Origin: Arthrinium phaeospermum
Lineage: Eukaryota > Ascomycota > Sordariomycetes > Amphisphaeriales > Apiosporaceae
DNA length: 64,000 bases
Assembly (NCBI GenBank): GCA_006503535.1
Contig: QYRS01000010.1
Coordinates: forward strand, 1,736,001-1,800,000
Direction of reading: 5' to 3'
In this document: positions 17,881-32,700 of the stretch, one piece after another
Position numbering within the stretch: position 1 is the stretch's first letter
How the letters are laid out: every line of letters starts with the position of its first letter
Translations under genes and position numbers: made by a program
Notes under the pieces: generated by a model
What the model saw: the letters and a program-made list of their open reading frames with translations, nothing else
The model's database searches: none
What the model was told of the DNA's origin: nothing

Positions 17881-20800
17881 AATAATTATTTATAATGAGA
17901 TATTAATAATATTTTTAAAATAAATAACAATTATTCTTTCCTATAATTAAAATCTTACTTTTTATATATCGAATCGTTTTAAGCTAGGTTAATTATAGGT
18001 TTTTCTTTTATTATATAAGGTGTATAGCTTTATATTCTTTATTAATTTATCTTAATGTTTAATTTTAAATATATTTATAAGTGCCTTTATTTTCTTAATT
18101 CTAATACTATTATATATACTTTTCGTTTATAATAGGCTTATCTTTAATAGCCGGCTTAATATTATTAAATACTTTTACCTTACCTTTATATCCTTTAGGG
18201 GCTATTTTAATTTTTATTATAATCTATTCTATAGTAAATTAATTAATTAAATTAATGGTGTAAATAAAGTTATATAAATTATTTATAATATATAATAAAG
18301 ATATATTAAATTTAGATATAATACGACGAGCGTAAGAAGTCGTATTTAATATTAAAGTTTTTAATAAGGAAATTTCGAATAATATCTTAAAGATTTAAAT
18401 GTATTTAAATAAAGAAAAAAGGGTTATTACGTTCTTATAAATAGAAATTATAATAGTGGGTGTAATAGGATTATAAATAGAATTTAATTATTAAATTTTA
18501 ATATTAATAATAGGAGATAGTTTAGTAAATGTTAATAAATTTATTATAATAGATATAATATTAATAAAGATAAAAGGTAATATTTAAATTATATTAAGGA
18601 GGATCTATTAGATAAAGTAAATATACCTTCCTTTCCTTATTTTATATTAAAATAAACAAATATAGTTACAAAGTTAAATTATTAAAAAGGTATAGTTATT
18701 AAATATTATTAAAATTTTTCAGCTTCCTTTTATTAAAAGGGAAAGAGAAGGTATACCGTATTAATTTATATTACAGGATGTTATTATATTCTATATTGTA
18801 AAAAAAGGAATTACCGTACGGTATTAATTAACTTTTTATTTATAATGATTTTAATAAATATATAAGATAATAATATAGTATAAAAAAGGTTAAATTAGTT
18901 ATATTTATATTTAAGTTAAATATTAATATTAATAAAGGTGTGCCTACATTCGTTTAAGTTATTTAATTAGGCTAAAGTTTCTATATAATATATTAACTTT
19001 AAGTTATTAGTATATATTAATAAATTAAACATGTTAGTTATTAATTATAATACTATAAAATGAAATTATTTTAATAAACCTTAACTTAAGCTTTATTATA
19101 CACTATACATTTAATATAATTTAACGTAAGCTCCTTTAATTAATTTATTTCTATTCCTATTCCTATATATTTAAATATTAATATAAATATTTTATTTCCG
19201 TTATTAAGCTACACGCCATCAATTAATTATTTCCCTTCTTTATTACAAATAATTTTAATTATAATATTATTATTATAGCTTATTATAGTTATTTACTTTA
19301 TATTACAAGGTTTATTATTTCGATAGTATAAGGATCTAGAATATAGCGTGGACTTTAAGTAGTTAAAGAGTATCGATATTTAAGTATTATATATTTATAT
19401 TTTACTTTATAATTTACTTTAAACGCGATATAGAATATTATTATATTTAAATGTTATTATAATATAATTCCTTTTTTAAAGAACTTAAAATCGCGCCTTT
19501 AACGTTACTATATAATATAACGGCCCTTAAGCATTATTATACCCCTTTTTTAAAAAAGATGAAATAAGTTACAGTCTTTACCGCTTTATATTTCGTTTAT
19601 TTTTATTTATTATAAAGATATTTAAAATATAATCCAAGGTTATTATTATAAAGTAGATTAAAGTTTTTATTAATATCCCGGTCCTTTATATAGTTATATA
19701 TAACGCTATAAGCAGTATTTTTAACGGGTATAAATAAATCTTTATATAATATATTTAATTAGGTATTTATAAATATATAGGAATAATTATTAATCGAAAT
19801 AAAGCGCCGGCTTATTAAAACAATTATTAAATAAATTTACAACTTATAATTAAAACGATATGATATTATCAGCAACTTATACGATTAGGACGATAACGGA
19901 GGCGTTAGAATTTTAAAATATAATATTTATATAATAAAAGAATCGAGATTCGAATTCGATTAAATTTATAGCCATTAATATATTAGTAATTAGCATTTAT
20001 AATATATTTTTAATAAAGGTCCCTTTTTTAATTTATATAACTTTTATTTTAATTTCTTTAATATTATTTAAAAAAAGTTATAAAACCCCTGTTAATAGGT
20101 ACGCTTTAATATATATAAAATATTAAAAGAATTCCGTTATATTAACCTTAAATTTATAGCGTGTAACCTATGTTTATTTAACGATAATTATATTATCGCC
20201 TAATAGAAATTAAATTATAAAAACGGTAAAAAGCGAAAATAATGTATTTAATATATTAAATAATTAAGCGTTAAACTAATAAAATATTTAATAGCTAATT
20301 TTTAAATAAATAAAAGGACGGCGGAGATATATTTATCTTCCCTTTAGTAAAATATAAATTCGCCGCTAACCTTTATTATAATTATTAAATAATATAATTA
20401 ACTTAAGGCCTTTTATACTTTATCTCTTTATAAGGTAAAAGGGGAAGTTTCGTTCATTATTTATATTTTCCTTTTTAAATATAGGAAATAGTATAAGTGG
20501 ATCTTTAAGTATATATACGATTTTATTAAGGAAGAGATATTAGATAAACCGCTTTTATTAGTATCTTACGTTATTTATTACTAAGATATCTCAGCTAATA
20601 ATATCTTTATCAATTTAAATAAATACGTTATAACGTTATTAAATTAAGAATATATTTTTACCATTCCCATTTAATTATTAATTTAATCGGTTAAATATAT
20701 AAGCGGTATAATTATAAATTTAAGCGTTAATAATACCGCGGTATTAAGGTTACCGTTAGTTTTAAACGAGAGCTTTATAAATTCTATCCCATTATTACCT

Positions 20801-23800
20801 ATTTTAAATATATAATAAAGTATATTAAATAGCCGTTATTTATTTAGGTTCTTTAGTTTAGTTATAATGGACTTTATAGAATTATTAAAATAATAAAAGG
20901 TTTAAAACATTATATAAATACGCTCGATATATTCAGAGCATTTATAAAGTTTATTTAAAAAGCGCGTAGCCTTATTAAACGCTTTATTCCTATATTTAAC
21001 GCTTTTATATACCCTCGATATCTATTTTATATTATTATTTATAACTATCCCTAATAATATAAGCATAGGAAAAAAAGAAGGTATCGTGATATAAGAGTAT
21101 AAGGCGAGGATAAAAGAGAAAAAAAAGGATTAAAAGTTATAGCTAAACAATAAAAACTATATAATAATCAATAAAGTAATTTTAACCATAGAAATAAAGT
21201 TATATATAAAAAGGATTTTAGATATTATTTTATATATATAAATTAGTCCTTATAATATAGAATTCCTAATAGATAAATTAATAAAGGTAGATAAAAATAA
21301 TAATTTAAAAACTTAAGGATTCGAAAGATAAAATTATAATATAAGGGATGGCGGGCGTTTTATATTAATTATAGAGATATATAAATATAAGCCTGTTTTA
21401 ATATTATATTATTTACTAATAAATAAAGCGAGATATTATGGCTTATTTCGATTATATATATTAAATTTGTATAAAAGGTTAATAAATAGTTTTAAAGGCT
21501 ATATTATCTAATAAGTTTATTTTAAATAAGTTAATACGTTATTAGTTATTAATTATAATCAATATAAAATAAAGAATATTTAATTAATTAGTTTTAATAT
21601 AGCTAGGATACAATACTTATATCCTCGCCTATATATTTCAAATCGGTATTAATTTAGTTTAAATATACCGTGTCTTTAAATATAAACTAATTATATAACG
21701 AAATATTATAAGGCACTCTTATTTAATATAAATAGATAAACTTTAGTAAATTACTTATATTTTATTAAATTAATATAATAGTATTTAATAGGATTAATTT
21801 GTTTAAAAGAAAAAAGTAATTTAACTTTACCCGCTTTATTTTAAAATCTTATATAAAATATACTTTCACTTTTTAAAACTATTATAATTAACCAGGTTTT
21901 ATTAAGTATATACGTTATAAGTAAACTAATTAACTATTATAAGTTATTAATCGATTAAAAATTCCTATTAATTATTAATAATAATAATTATAAACGCTTA
22001 AAATTCCGTTTTATTAACCTTTATAATCCCTATTCCTTATTTTATAATTTATTTCTACCTTTTTTAGTTATAATAGTATTAGTATATTTTAAACTAATAA
22101 TAATAAAGTATTTCGTTAAGGCAGTTAATTACATAAGCCGTTTATTAAGAATTTACCTTATAATAATAATATAATAAAAGTGAAATAATTAAGTTAAATA
22201 AGTTTAAATAAATATTTCTTAATTATAATATAAAAGAAAATTATTAATCTTATTATAGATAATTCTTTTATAAATATATACGAATAAAATAAAAGTTTTA
22301 ATTATAGCAATTATATAAATTATATTACTTATATATACTTTTTTAAAAATTTAATTATATTAAATATAATCTCAGTCTCGTTCTTAATAATTTAAAATAG
22401 TAAAAGATTTATAATATTTATAAGGTATTTATATATTAATTTTAATATCCTATGCTATTAAAAGTTACTAATTTAATTTATTTAAATTTTATAGTTTATT
22501 ATTTATAAACGTAGCTAAAGTAATATTCAATACTATTTTATTAATATTATCGGCGGATTTAATCTTTAAATTTTACCGGTTATTATCTTTAAATATCGCT
22601 TAAATAGTAATTAATATTTCTTTATTAACATTATTAGCGGGTTTATTATATTAAAGTTTAAAATCTTTATATCTTAATTATAGCAGTTTAAAGTCTATAT
22701 TATTATTATAAAAGCTATTATATAAAAAAATAGCTTAATTATAAACGCCTAAGTTTACTACATTTAATATAAAGGGGGTATTAAATGATTTATTTTATAA
22801 TATCTATTAACGGCCTTAGCTTTTTATATATTATATTATATCCAGGGGCAGGTAATTAAATATTAAAATATATATTATTAAGATATTAATATAAAATAAT
22901 TTAATTAAGCTTTTATATTTTTTTATCTACCGCTATAATTAAAATTATAATAGCTGTTTTTTTAATTTAAATTTACCGATTTTAATTTTAATAATTAATA
23001 GGATTTTAATATCCTAATTAAGTTTATAGTTTAAAGTATAAGCGATATTAAGCTAAGTTTATTATATCTATTTTATTTCATTATTTACGAACTCGTTTCT
23101 ACGGGTATTAATAAAGTTATCAACATATTATTTTTTAAATATTTAAATAATATATAAATTAATATTAAGAATAAAAAAGTTTTTATTAATTATCGGTAAA
23201 TTAGGTAAGCCGGGTAAATATATAATTAATTAAAATTAAATTAAATTAGTAATAAATATTTAATTTCTTAATAAAAATCCTTAATTAATTTTATATTTAT
23301 ATTTATTAATAAGTTTATAGGCTTTACTTTCGTATTTAGCTAAATCCTTTATATCGATTAAGTTTTATAACATATTAAAAAGGTTTACTTATAATCGTTC
23401 GATTTTTTTATATACTTATTTAAAAAAAATATATTTTTTAGTATTATCGCTATTAATATAAATTATAACCGTTAAGTATATTAGTTATTAAAATGTTTAT
23501 TTATATTTATTATTTATTTTAACAGTTTAATTAAAATAGCTTATATTAACTTTAATTTTATAAAGAATGGATAAGAATTATATAAATTCACCGCTATTAA
23601 TATTATTAGCGGTGTTTATTATATAAGGTAGTGATAAGGATTATAATAGGGGTTTTAATAATAATAAAATTAAGTTATATACTTAGGCGAGGTAATTAAA
23701 ACTATAATAACCGATTAAGTATATAATTATTTAAGGTACGTAGGTTTTTTAATTAAATATATTTAAAACTGCTTTAATTTAATTTCGCTCTTTTTTACCT

Positions 23801-25019
23801 TAGTTTTTATATTCTATTTAAGTTTTAAGCTTTACCTCTTTAAAGCCTTAGTATCTTATTAGCGAAATAATTGGATTAAATAATTTTAAATAATAAAAAG
23901 GATAAAGAGTAATTTTAATATATATTAATAAGCTACTTATTATTAAATAAATATATAATTAAAGTTAATATTCTTTTTCTATCGGTTATATATAATAAAC
24001 CTTTATTTAAATATCTAATATAAGTTAATTAATTAAATGCATGTAATAAAGTCTTAAATATAAGGCTTAAAACGGGATATAGAAAAAGAATTAATATTAA
24101 ACTTCGTTAATATTATTAGGGTAAAGGTGGTAAATTTAAAAGGAGAAATTATAAATGCCGTATTTTATTAAGTCTAAAGTATTAAATAAAATATTAAAGT
24201 TATTCTCTTTAATAATAAGGTTATCTTTAGTATAATTATTAATAAAGTGGAGTAATTAATAAGTTAATTATTTATAAGTGGGATTATTAATAACTATCTA
24301 AGTAGGAATAATATATTATAGATTAAGTAAGGTAAACGGGGCTTATATTATATTTACGCCGTTAATTAAAGAAATAAATTAAAGCGAACCTTTAACAACG
24401 AGTTTAATAATATTAAATAGTTTATTATAAAAAGACAGTTATCCTTTAAATTAAATAAAGAATAAATATATTTCTATAACGTTATTAATAATTATAATAT
24501 CTAATTAAATAAAAATATTATATTAATAAATCTAGAACATAAGGTTAATAAAGTAATATATATCGAGACTAAATAAGATTTAATATATTTTAATATTATA
24601 AAGAATAATAAAGGCAACTTCGATTTATTTTATATAATAAATTATAAGGAATTTAGCAGGTTTATATAATTTAAAAAGCATTATGTAATATATTTTAATA
24701 ATAACGGTATTAAGAAACGGTAAAATTCTTATAATAATATAATAATTTAGCTATATATAAAGGAATATATAAGTAATAATATAATAGGATATAAAAATAT
24801 TAAAGCCGAAGTATAAATTATAACAGTAAAGAAAATGTTTTATATAATTCTAATTAATTAAATAGATTTAAGTATTAGGGCGTTTTTATAAGCGGCGATA
24901 TCGTTAATAGCTATTATTATTAAAGTTTTAATAATAAACGACGATAAAGTTAAAAAGGGAGAGAAAACTCTATTAATTAAGAATTTATTTCGAAATTTTA
25001 ACTATTTTACCTTTTTAGA

Positions 25020-25790
25020 TATTAATATATATATATATTTATATATATACCGGCCTTAATAAATATAATTAATAATATAATTAATAGAAAAGAATACTTA
25101 AGAAGGACGTTTAAAAGCTTATATTTATATAAGAGAAAAAGAAATTATTTTCTATTATTTTTTATTAATAAATAATATTATATTATAAAATAAAAATAAA
25201 AACGTTCAAATAATTAAAATTAAATAGTAATTCTTATACTATATTTTATTTTTTTTTAAAAAGTATTATTATAATTAGCTACTTAATATTATTTAATTAA
25301 AAAAGGTTAGGTTCGCGTTTATTATAACTAACCGACCCCTTTTAATAAGTTACCGATATTATTAAATTTTATTATAATAATATGGGAATAATTATACATT
25401 AATTCTTTACCTCTAAGTAATTATTTCGTATTAAATACAATATTAAATAATAAATATATACCTTATATTAAAAAGGTAATAAAAGGGTTAAAATATAGCT
25501 AGTTCTAAATTAATTTTGAATTAAATTTAATTAAATTAAAATAAATAAAATATTTTAAAATTCTCCTTAATAAAACGGTTTTAATAATACTAATCCTATC
25601 GAATTACAACCGTATATTATTAAATTATTAATAAGTAACGATTATAATAATAATAGTAATTATATTAAATGTGAACTAAGCTTATATTATTAATCTAATT
25701 AAATGTTTAAACTAGTTAACGCTAGTTAATAATATTATATTACTTTATATTAAATATATATTTAAAAAGCGTTAATTAAACTAAATTTTA
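25020..25790. mobile_element. Dispersed repeat, copy A (RIPped)
   Basis: This segment shares a collinear series of similar blocks with 45910-46620, in the same orientation. Examples are TATATATATACCGGC near 25032 and 45935, the AATATATACCTT blocks near 25452 and 46269, AAGTTATTAATAAGTAA-like blocks, and TTAATCTAATTAA followed by AACGCTAGTT. Many differences are C/T or G/A, as RIP would leave. The two copies lie about 20.8 kb apart. The element class is unknown; no terminal repeats or coding frame were recognised. Ends are approximate. Confidence 0.55.
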
Positions 25791-28700
25791 AGATAATTAA
25801 GAATTAATATAAAGAGTTAAATTATATAGCGTTTTTTTAATAATTAAATAAGCTAAGATAATATAAAGATTAGCTTTTTTAAAATTAAATTATATTTAAA
25901 TATAAAAGAAATAAGGTATATAGTAATATTAAATAATTTCTAAATATAGGAATAAAATTAAGCCTTTATATATATTGTTTGTTTAAAATTAATCTACTTT
26001 ATTTTAATACTTAATCTAAGTTTAAATCGTTTAGAATTTAAATTTCTTACGATACTAAACTTATTTAATAAAAGTTTTAATCTAAGGTATATTAATATAT
26101 TGCTATATAAACTTCGTTTTATCTAGTTTAAATAAAATCCAAATTAAATCCATACGAGGATTTATATATTTATATTATTACTATCTTTTATTATCAAGGC
26201 CGATTCCTTTTATATATTAAAGCTATTAATAAATTAATATTTTATATTAAAAAAGAATTACGTTTTAGTTTATAATTTTATAACTTAAAAGGAAGTTATT
26301 AAAATAAATATACCCTTTAAAGTTATAGTTAAACCTATTATTATATTAATATAAATAATCGCTTTATTAACCTAATTATAAATAAAGTATAATATTTATT
26401 TATAGCTAATAATTTAAATTAAAGGTAAAGTAATAAGTAATAGGTTTTATTTAATAATGATATTTTATTTTAATAAGTTTATAGTAAAATTATTATAAAA
26501 ATATAATATCCGCTTATATTATAAAATATATTAAAAACCGAATTAAAATAAAGGATTCGAAATAAAGATAAGCGATTAAGGCTTTATTTTAAAATTAAAA
26601 ATAATAGGCGCCTTATAAAACGGGCCGTAATAAGTTTAATTAACGTGATAGCGATTATTAATAATAAAAGGACTAAAGGTTTTATTATATTTAAAGAGTA
26701 TATTAAGGGTTTTTATTATATTAATTAATATATTAAAATTTAAAGTAATTATATAATTAATTATTATATTAATTAACTAAAGCTTAACTAATGTTTATAA
26801 TTATTAGTTATAAATAAACCTCGACTTTTTTTCTTAATTAATAATATTAAGTAATATATTATAAGGGATTAAAATAATATTTTTTAGTTTTTATATTAGA
26901 TTTTATATTTTTAATAGAGAATCGCTAGTAATAGTAATATATATATACTTTAAGTTATAATATATAAGTTTTATAGTTTTATAAAGCCGCGTCTTTTAAA
27001 AAAATCAACGGTTTGATTTCATCGGTTAAAAATACTAGCCTAAGAATTAATATATAAATATTTAAATTCTAATTATATTTATACCGTTTAAGTTTAAAAT
27101 ATACTTCGATACATTAAAAGATAGCTTTTATTTCGTTTAAAAGCGATTATACCTTATTAAAATTAATAGCGCTCGCCTTATCCTTATTAATTTCATTATT
27201 AGGAAATATCTCGTTTAAAGCCTATTTAATATTATTATAAAGTTTAAAAAGAATAAAAGTCTATTTATTTATAATCTTATATAAACGCTTATATAACTTA
27301 TAAATATCGTTTAATAATTAATTATCTAATATATATATTAAATATTTCGCGAGCGAAGTTATAAAAAAGGGCTTTTTAAAGGATTGAAAATCCTTATAAT
27401 TATAAAGCTTTATTATTTTAATAACCTTTTAATTTAGTTTTAACGCTAGAGTATCGCTTAATCTAATATCCTAGCTCCCCCTCTTTAATATATTAGCCGT
27501 TATAGGTAGATTAGTTAGTATCGCGTTAATTAAATTATTTAAAAATAATCTTATAAGCTTAATAAAATATCATTAATATTTTATAAAAGGCTTTTTAAAA
27601 TCATCCCTAAATTCCTTTTATTCACGTTTAAAGGGAGGGGGCTCGTTATCCTAATTAAAAGGAATCGAATTTAATTAATATTAAATTTTAAATATTTCTT
27701 TTTATTAATATTCCTATTAAAGATACTTAAGAATTAATTCGAGAAAAAGGGGAACGTTAAAGAATTCTATTATTAAAAGTAAATAAATAAAAATTATGGT
27801 TAAGAGTAAAAGAGCGAGAATTATTAATAAAGGTAGAATATTAAAAGATAAGAAGAGAAATTAAGTAATAATATAAACTCTTAGTCGCACGTTTAAAAGG
27901 ATATATATATATATTAATATTATTTCTTTTAAATAGTTAAGAATTAATAGTAATTGATTTAATAAACGCTTTTAATAAATAAAGAATAAGAAAGAAGTTT
28001 AAAAATACATTACTATATAATAAGAATAGCGTATAATTTAAGCGGGCAATTAGTTAATTAATAATTATATAATAAAAGTTTTAATACTTTATAAGTTGAA
28101 ATAAGTAATAGGTATTAAGGCGTTACTTAAACGTTATAATAATATAAATAAGTTTAAAGTTTATTAAAACAACTTAAATTAAATATTTACCGTCATTATA
28201 TTATTTAGCTATATAGGTTATATAATTAAATTATATTATTCCTTTTATTTTTATAAAAGAGGTAATTAAAGCGAATTATTATATAGCTACTATATTAATT
28301 TAAGTATATTTTTATTATATAACCGGCGTTTATTATATGATTTTCGCCATAATCGACCCCGTTATAATTAGGTTCCTTAGCATATTTTAATAAATAAGTA
28401 TTTAATTAAATAAAATAAATTAGATATTGCCAGCGGTTTAATCCTTTAATTTAATAGTAAAGTAATCGCTTACTATTTATACGGGTTACTTTATTCTTAT
28501 CTATTTTAAATTATAATCGGTTTAATGTTTTTATTTATATATAAATTAATATAATATATAATATAAGAGATTATTTATTAATACGTTTAATATATCCCTT
28601 ATTATTACCCTCGTTATCCTCTTTTCTTATTAAAATTTAATAATTTATTACTTAATAGGGCAGCTTTTATAAGGGCTAGCGTCCTATTTAAATAATTAAT

Positions 28701-29663
28701 AAACTTAGTAAGCTTTTTAATAATAATGAGTACCTTTTTATAAAGGCGAAGGGTAGCGCTATTTATAAAGCTTTTAAATAATATATTATAAATAAGAGAT
28801 AGCTACCTACTTATAACTTATAATATTAAGGACTTACTTATATAATAGTTTATAAAATACCGCTATATTAACCTCCTTTATATTATAAAAATTCGAGCTA
28901 GATAAAACTTAAAATAAAATCCCGTTAAAAGTAAAGAGGTAATTCTTTTAAGATAATTAAATTATTAATAAAATTAGAAATAAGTATACTTTTAACCGGC
29001 TAAAAAGTTAATATATTTAAAGCGTTAATATCGAGGGATAAAATCGATAAATTTAAACAAGTTAGTTAAAAACATTAGTATATATTTATTAAATTATTAT
29101 AGATAAAGAGAATAATTATTAGTCGACGTATTTTTTTAGCCTTATAAAAAGGTTAAAAGAGATATTATATAAAAGTATTAAGGTAGTAGTTTATATAATT
29201 TATTAAATTACCCGAAATTTAAACGTTAAAGCCGGTATTTATAAGTAGTTTTATAAAAATAGGTTAATAAGGTAAATGCGCTTAAGAAGCTATTTAAAAA
29301 ATTAAATATTAATGGTAATTTATAGATTATAAATAAGGTAGCTTTTTTATTTAATAAGAAAGTAGTTTAATTTAACCCTGATTAATTAGCATTACTTGAA
29401 ATTAATAGGAATAAGTTTAAATCGGTTAAATCAGTGGAGATATTAATGGAAATATTATGAATAAAGCGCTTATTTAATTATTATTATTATTATAAAGGAG
29501 TTAATATAGAGATATAAATGCGTTAGTAAATGGAAATAATTAAATATTAGTTAAGTTGTTTTATATTAAATTTTATATAAAATCTATCTAATAATAATCT
29601 TTCTTTTTTAAATATATAGATTAATTTATTTTGTTATTTTTATATTGTTTTAATTAGTTTAAT

Positions 29664-29711
29664 TAAGCCTGTAGGTTTTTATCCTTTTCTCGCGAGAAAA
29701 TTAACAGGCTT
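29664..29711. repeat. Nested hairpin: 8-base arms around a 16-base perfect palindrome
   Basis: AAGCCTGT (29664-29671) and ACAGGCTT (29704-29711) flank a region containing TTTTCTCGCGAGAAAA (29685-29700), a perfect palindrome. The GC in the centre is CpG, in a region otherwise almost stripped of GC. It could mark the end of a transposon or a foldback structure; no partner element was identified. Confidence 0.65.
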
Positions 29712-32700
29712 CGATTATTTAATAGTATTAAAGTTATAGAATTTCTTATATATTCCTTTATATTATTTATTAATATTAATAATAATAAATGAAAATAATA
29801 TAATATTATAAGGTTTTTATTCTATTTTATATAGATTTATTATTATATTATCTTTTTTTATTATAATATAGTTATTCTATTAATCCTTTAATTTTTAATA
29901 TAACCTTATATCTAAGTTAAAAGCTATATTTTTATACCTTTAGTATTCCTTAGTATATATTAATTAATTTTCTATATTATATTTATATTGTTAAAGATTA
30001 AAATTACCGACGGCGAAACGTTATTAATGCCTTGGTTATATAAGTTTTTTAAATTATAAGGTTACTTTTAAAAATATCTTTAAAAGCCTTTTTAGAAATA
30101 TCTTTAAAGGTATTTTTAAAGCTTTTCTTTCGCTCCTATTTATAGAAAGTATAAGTAAAATTACGAAGTATAAATTATAAAATATTAATTAATTTATCGT
30201 TATTATATAATTTAATAGAGAAATCTTTTATAAAAATGTATATTACGCTTTCTAATTTATATATTTCCGTTTTAAATATTATATTTTATTAAATTACTTT
30301 ATTTTAAATAAAATGTTTAATCCTATCCTTAAAGGCTTGCTAAGTATTAAATTTAATTTTAGGTATTTCTTTAATAGCTATTAATTTAATAAGAGGGATA
30401 TATTATAATTTAATAAAGATAATATAATATATTTCGCTTTTAAAATAATATAAATATTATTTATATTAAGAATAACGTATAAGATAAAACCAGTTAATTT
30501 TAATAATAAAGCTAGGTATATTACTTTAATTATTAGGTTATAAAGGTAATATATTAACCTTAACAATATTATATACTAACGTTATTAAGAAAGTAATATT
30601 AAAATTATAATATATAAAAAGTTAATTATTATAATAAAGTTTAAGCGATAAGTTATAATTTTTAAGTTTAAAGTTAGCTTTTTTAATTATAAATTTAAAC
30701 TCTTTATAAAAATACTTTTTAATATAACCGTTTAAATAATTATAATATATAAAAGGTATTTAAAAAACGAGATTTTTAATGTTATAATTAGCTCGTTATT
30801 TATTTATTTATATATAATATTTATTAAGTTTTTATTTATATTAATTATTAAGGAATATATAAAATAAGGCTTTATCCTATAGCTTTTATAGCCCCGCTTC
30901 TAAGGTAGTATTATATATAATATTAAAAAGTATTTTATAATATGTAATAAATAATAAGAATAAGAGGTTTATTAAATTTAAATCGATTAATTTATTTATA
31001 AAGTGATAGACACGTTAAAAAAGATAAACAATAGGCCTTTTAAGCGGTAATTTATGCGGAGAGGGGTTTTTAAGTTATAATACATAGTTAAAAGTTAATA
31101 TTAATAGGCGTAATTCTTTTTTATAAACGAAAGAACTGTGGTAGTTAAAAAAGGATAAAAGGGATTAGGGGGGGAGTTAATTAATTAATTTTTTAAGTAA
31201 TAATATAATTAATATATATAACGCGTAAGTGCTTAAGTTAATAGATAAGATATTAATACCACGGTTTTATATATTTTCTTATATATAATATTTAAAATAA
31301 CGGTTAATAATAAGGGTAGATAAGTATTTAAATTAAATAAAAGGTAATATATATAAGTATATAAGGTATATATTAAGTAATGTAATATTTGTTATTATTA
31401 CTTATATACTTTAAGTAAGTATTAAAGCTTAAGCTTTAATTTAAATAAGTTAAAATCCCTAGCGTAAGGAATAAGAGGTAGCTTATAAAATACTAAAGAT
31501 ATTATAAAAATTTATAGGTATAAGTTTTAAAAGAAAAGGTTATATTACTTTATTAATTATATTTAAATTATTATATAAAGTGTTAAATTTAAATATCCTT
31601 TATATAACTAATTATTATTTTTTTTATTATTAAATATATATTTATTTTATTATAGTATTATTAATAAATTCTACTTCTTTTATAAAGTCTTTTATATAAT
31701 CTAATTCGATTTAAGTATATAGTATAGTATTAAATAACCTTTTTATAAATATATCCTATCTTTAAGTTATAGATTAAACTTTTAATATATTATTAGTTAT
31801 TTCTATATCGTTATTAAATTTTTATTATTACTATAGTTCCCCTTTAGTAGAGATATTATATTAATCCATTATATATTTTTAAACTTCCCTTTTAATTTAA
31901 TACGAGTTCTTAGGATAAATATTAATACCGTATCTAGTTTAAGTAAAGATGGCGGAAATATATAAAGGGATCGAAAGATTAAAGGATTTAAAAATAACAA
32001 CTTAAATAATATTAAGGTTTTATATCGTAATTTAGCGTTATAATATATTTATAAGTAGAATTATTACTTTAAATATCTTTAGTACATTAATCGTATTTAC
32101 GTTATTTTATTATTATAATTATATTTACTGGATTCGAAATTTAAGATTAATGGAAAAGGGATAATATTCGTAAGGCTTTTATTTATTAAAAATAGTTACC
32201 CCGGTATTATAGCATCGGCAATAAAGTAATTTATTTTATTAATAGGATTAATTATATTAATTAACTCTAAAACTAGGATAGAGAATAATTGTTTTTAATT
32301 TATTAATACTATTAATTAACTGCTAATAAGATTAATAAGTATATTATTTTTTAATATATCTTAATAATAAAGTACGTAGGATTTAAAAAGGAACGAGGTT
32401 TATAATATAATGTTATTAATCGCCCGTAACATATAATTAATTATCTTTATATAACTTTTAAATTCTTTAAATTTATAGCGATTACCATAGAGTAATATTA
32501 TTCTATTTATTGTATTTTTATTATTTAGTAAAGGAAAGATATATAGAGGTATATTATTATAAATAAGCGAGTTTTATATTTTTTAATAGTTTTATTATTA
32601 TTTATAGAATATAAGTATTTTAACGTTTAATATAATTATTTTCTATCTTATTTTAATATATAAAAACACCTTTTTTTTACCTTTTTTATTTCGTTATTAA

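Noticed and set aside
27541..29610. A 2 kb plus-strand phase that seemed protein-like when stops were read as Gln
   Set aside because: I counted about 83 stops in about 680 codons (12 percent), which is no better than expected for this composition. A second phase looked equally convincing at 28681-28920.
30381..30566. 61-codon minus-strand open frame in the AT block
   Set aside because: Composed only of AT-rich codons (Ile, Leu, Tyr, Asn). One or a few frames of this length are expected by chance in six frames over 51 kb.
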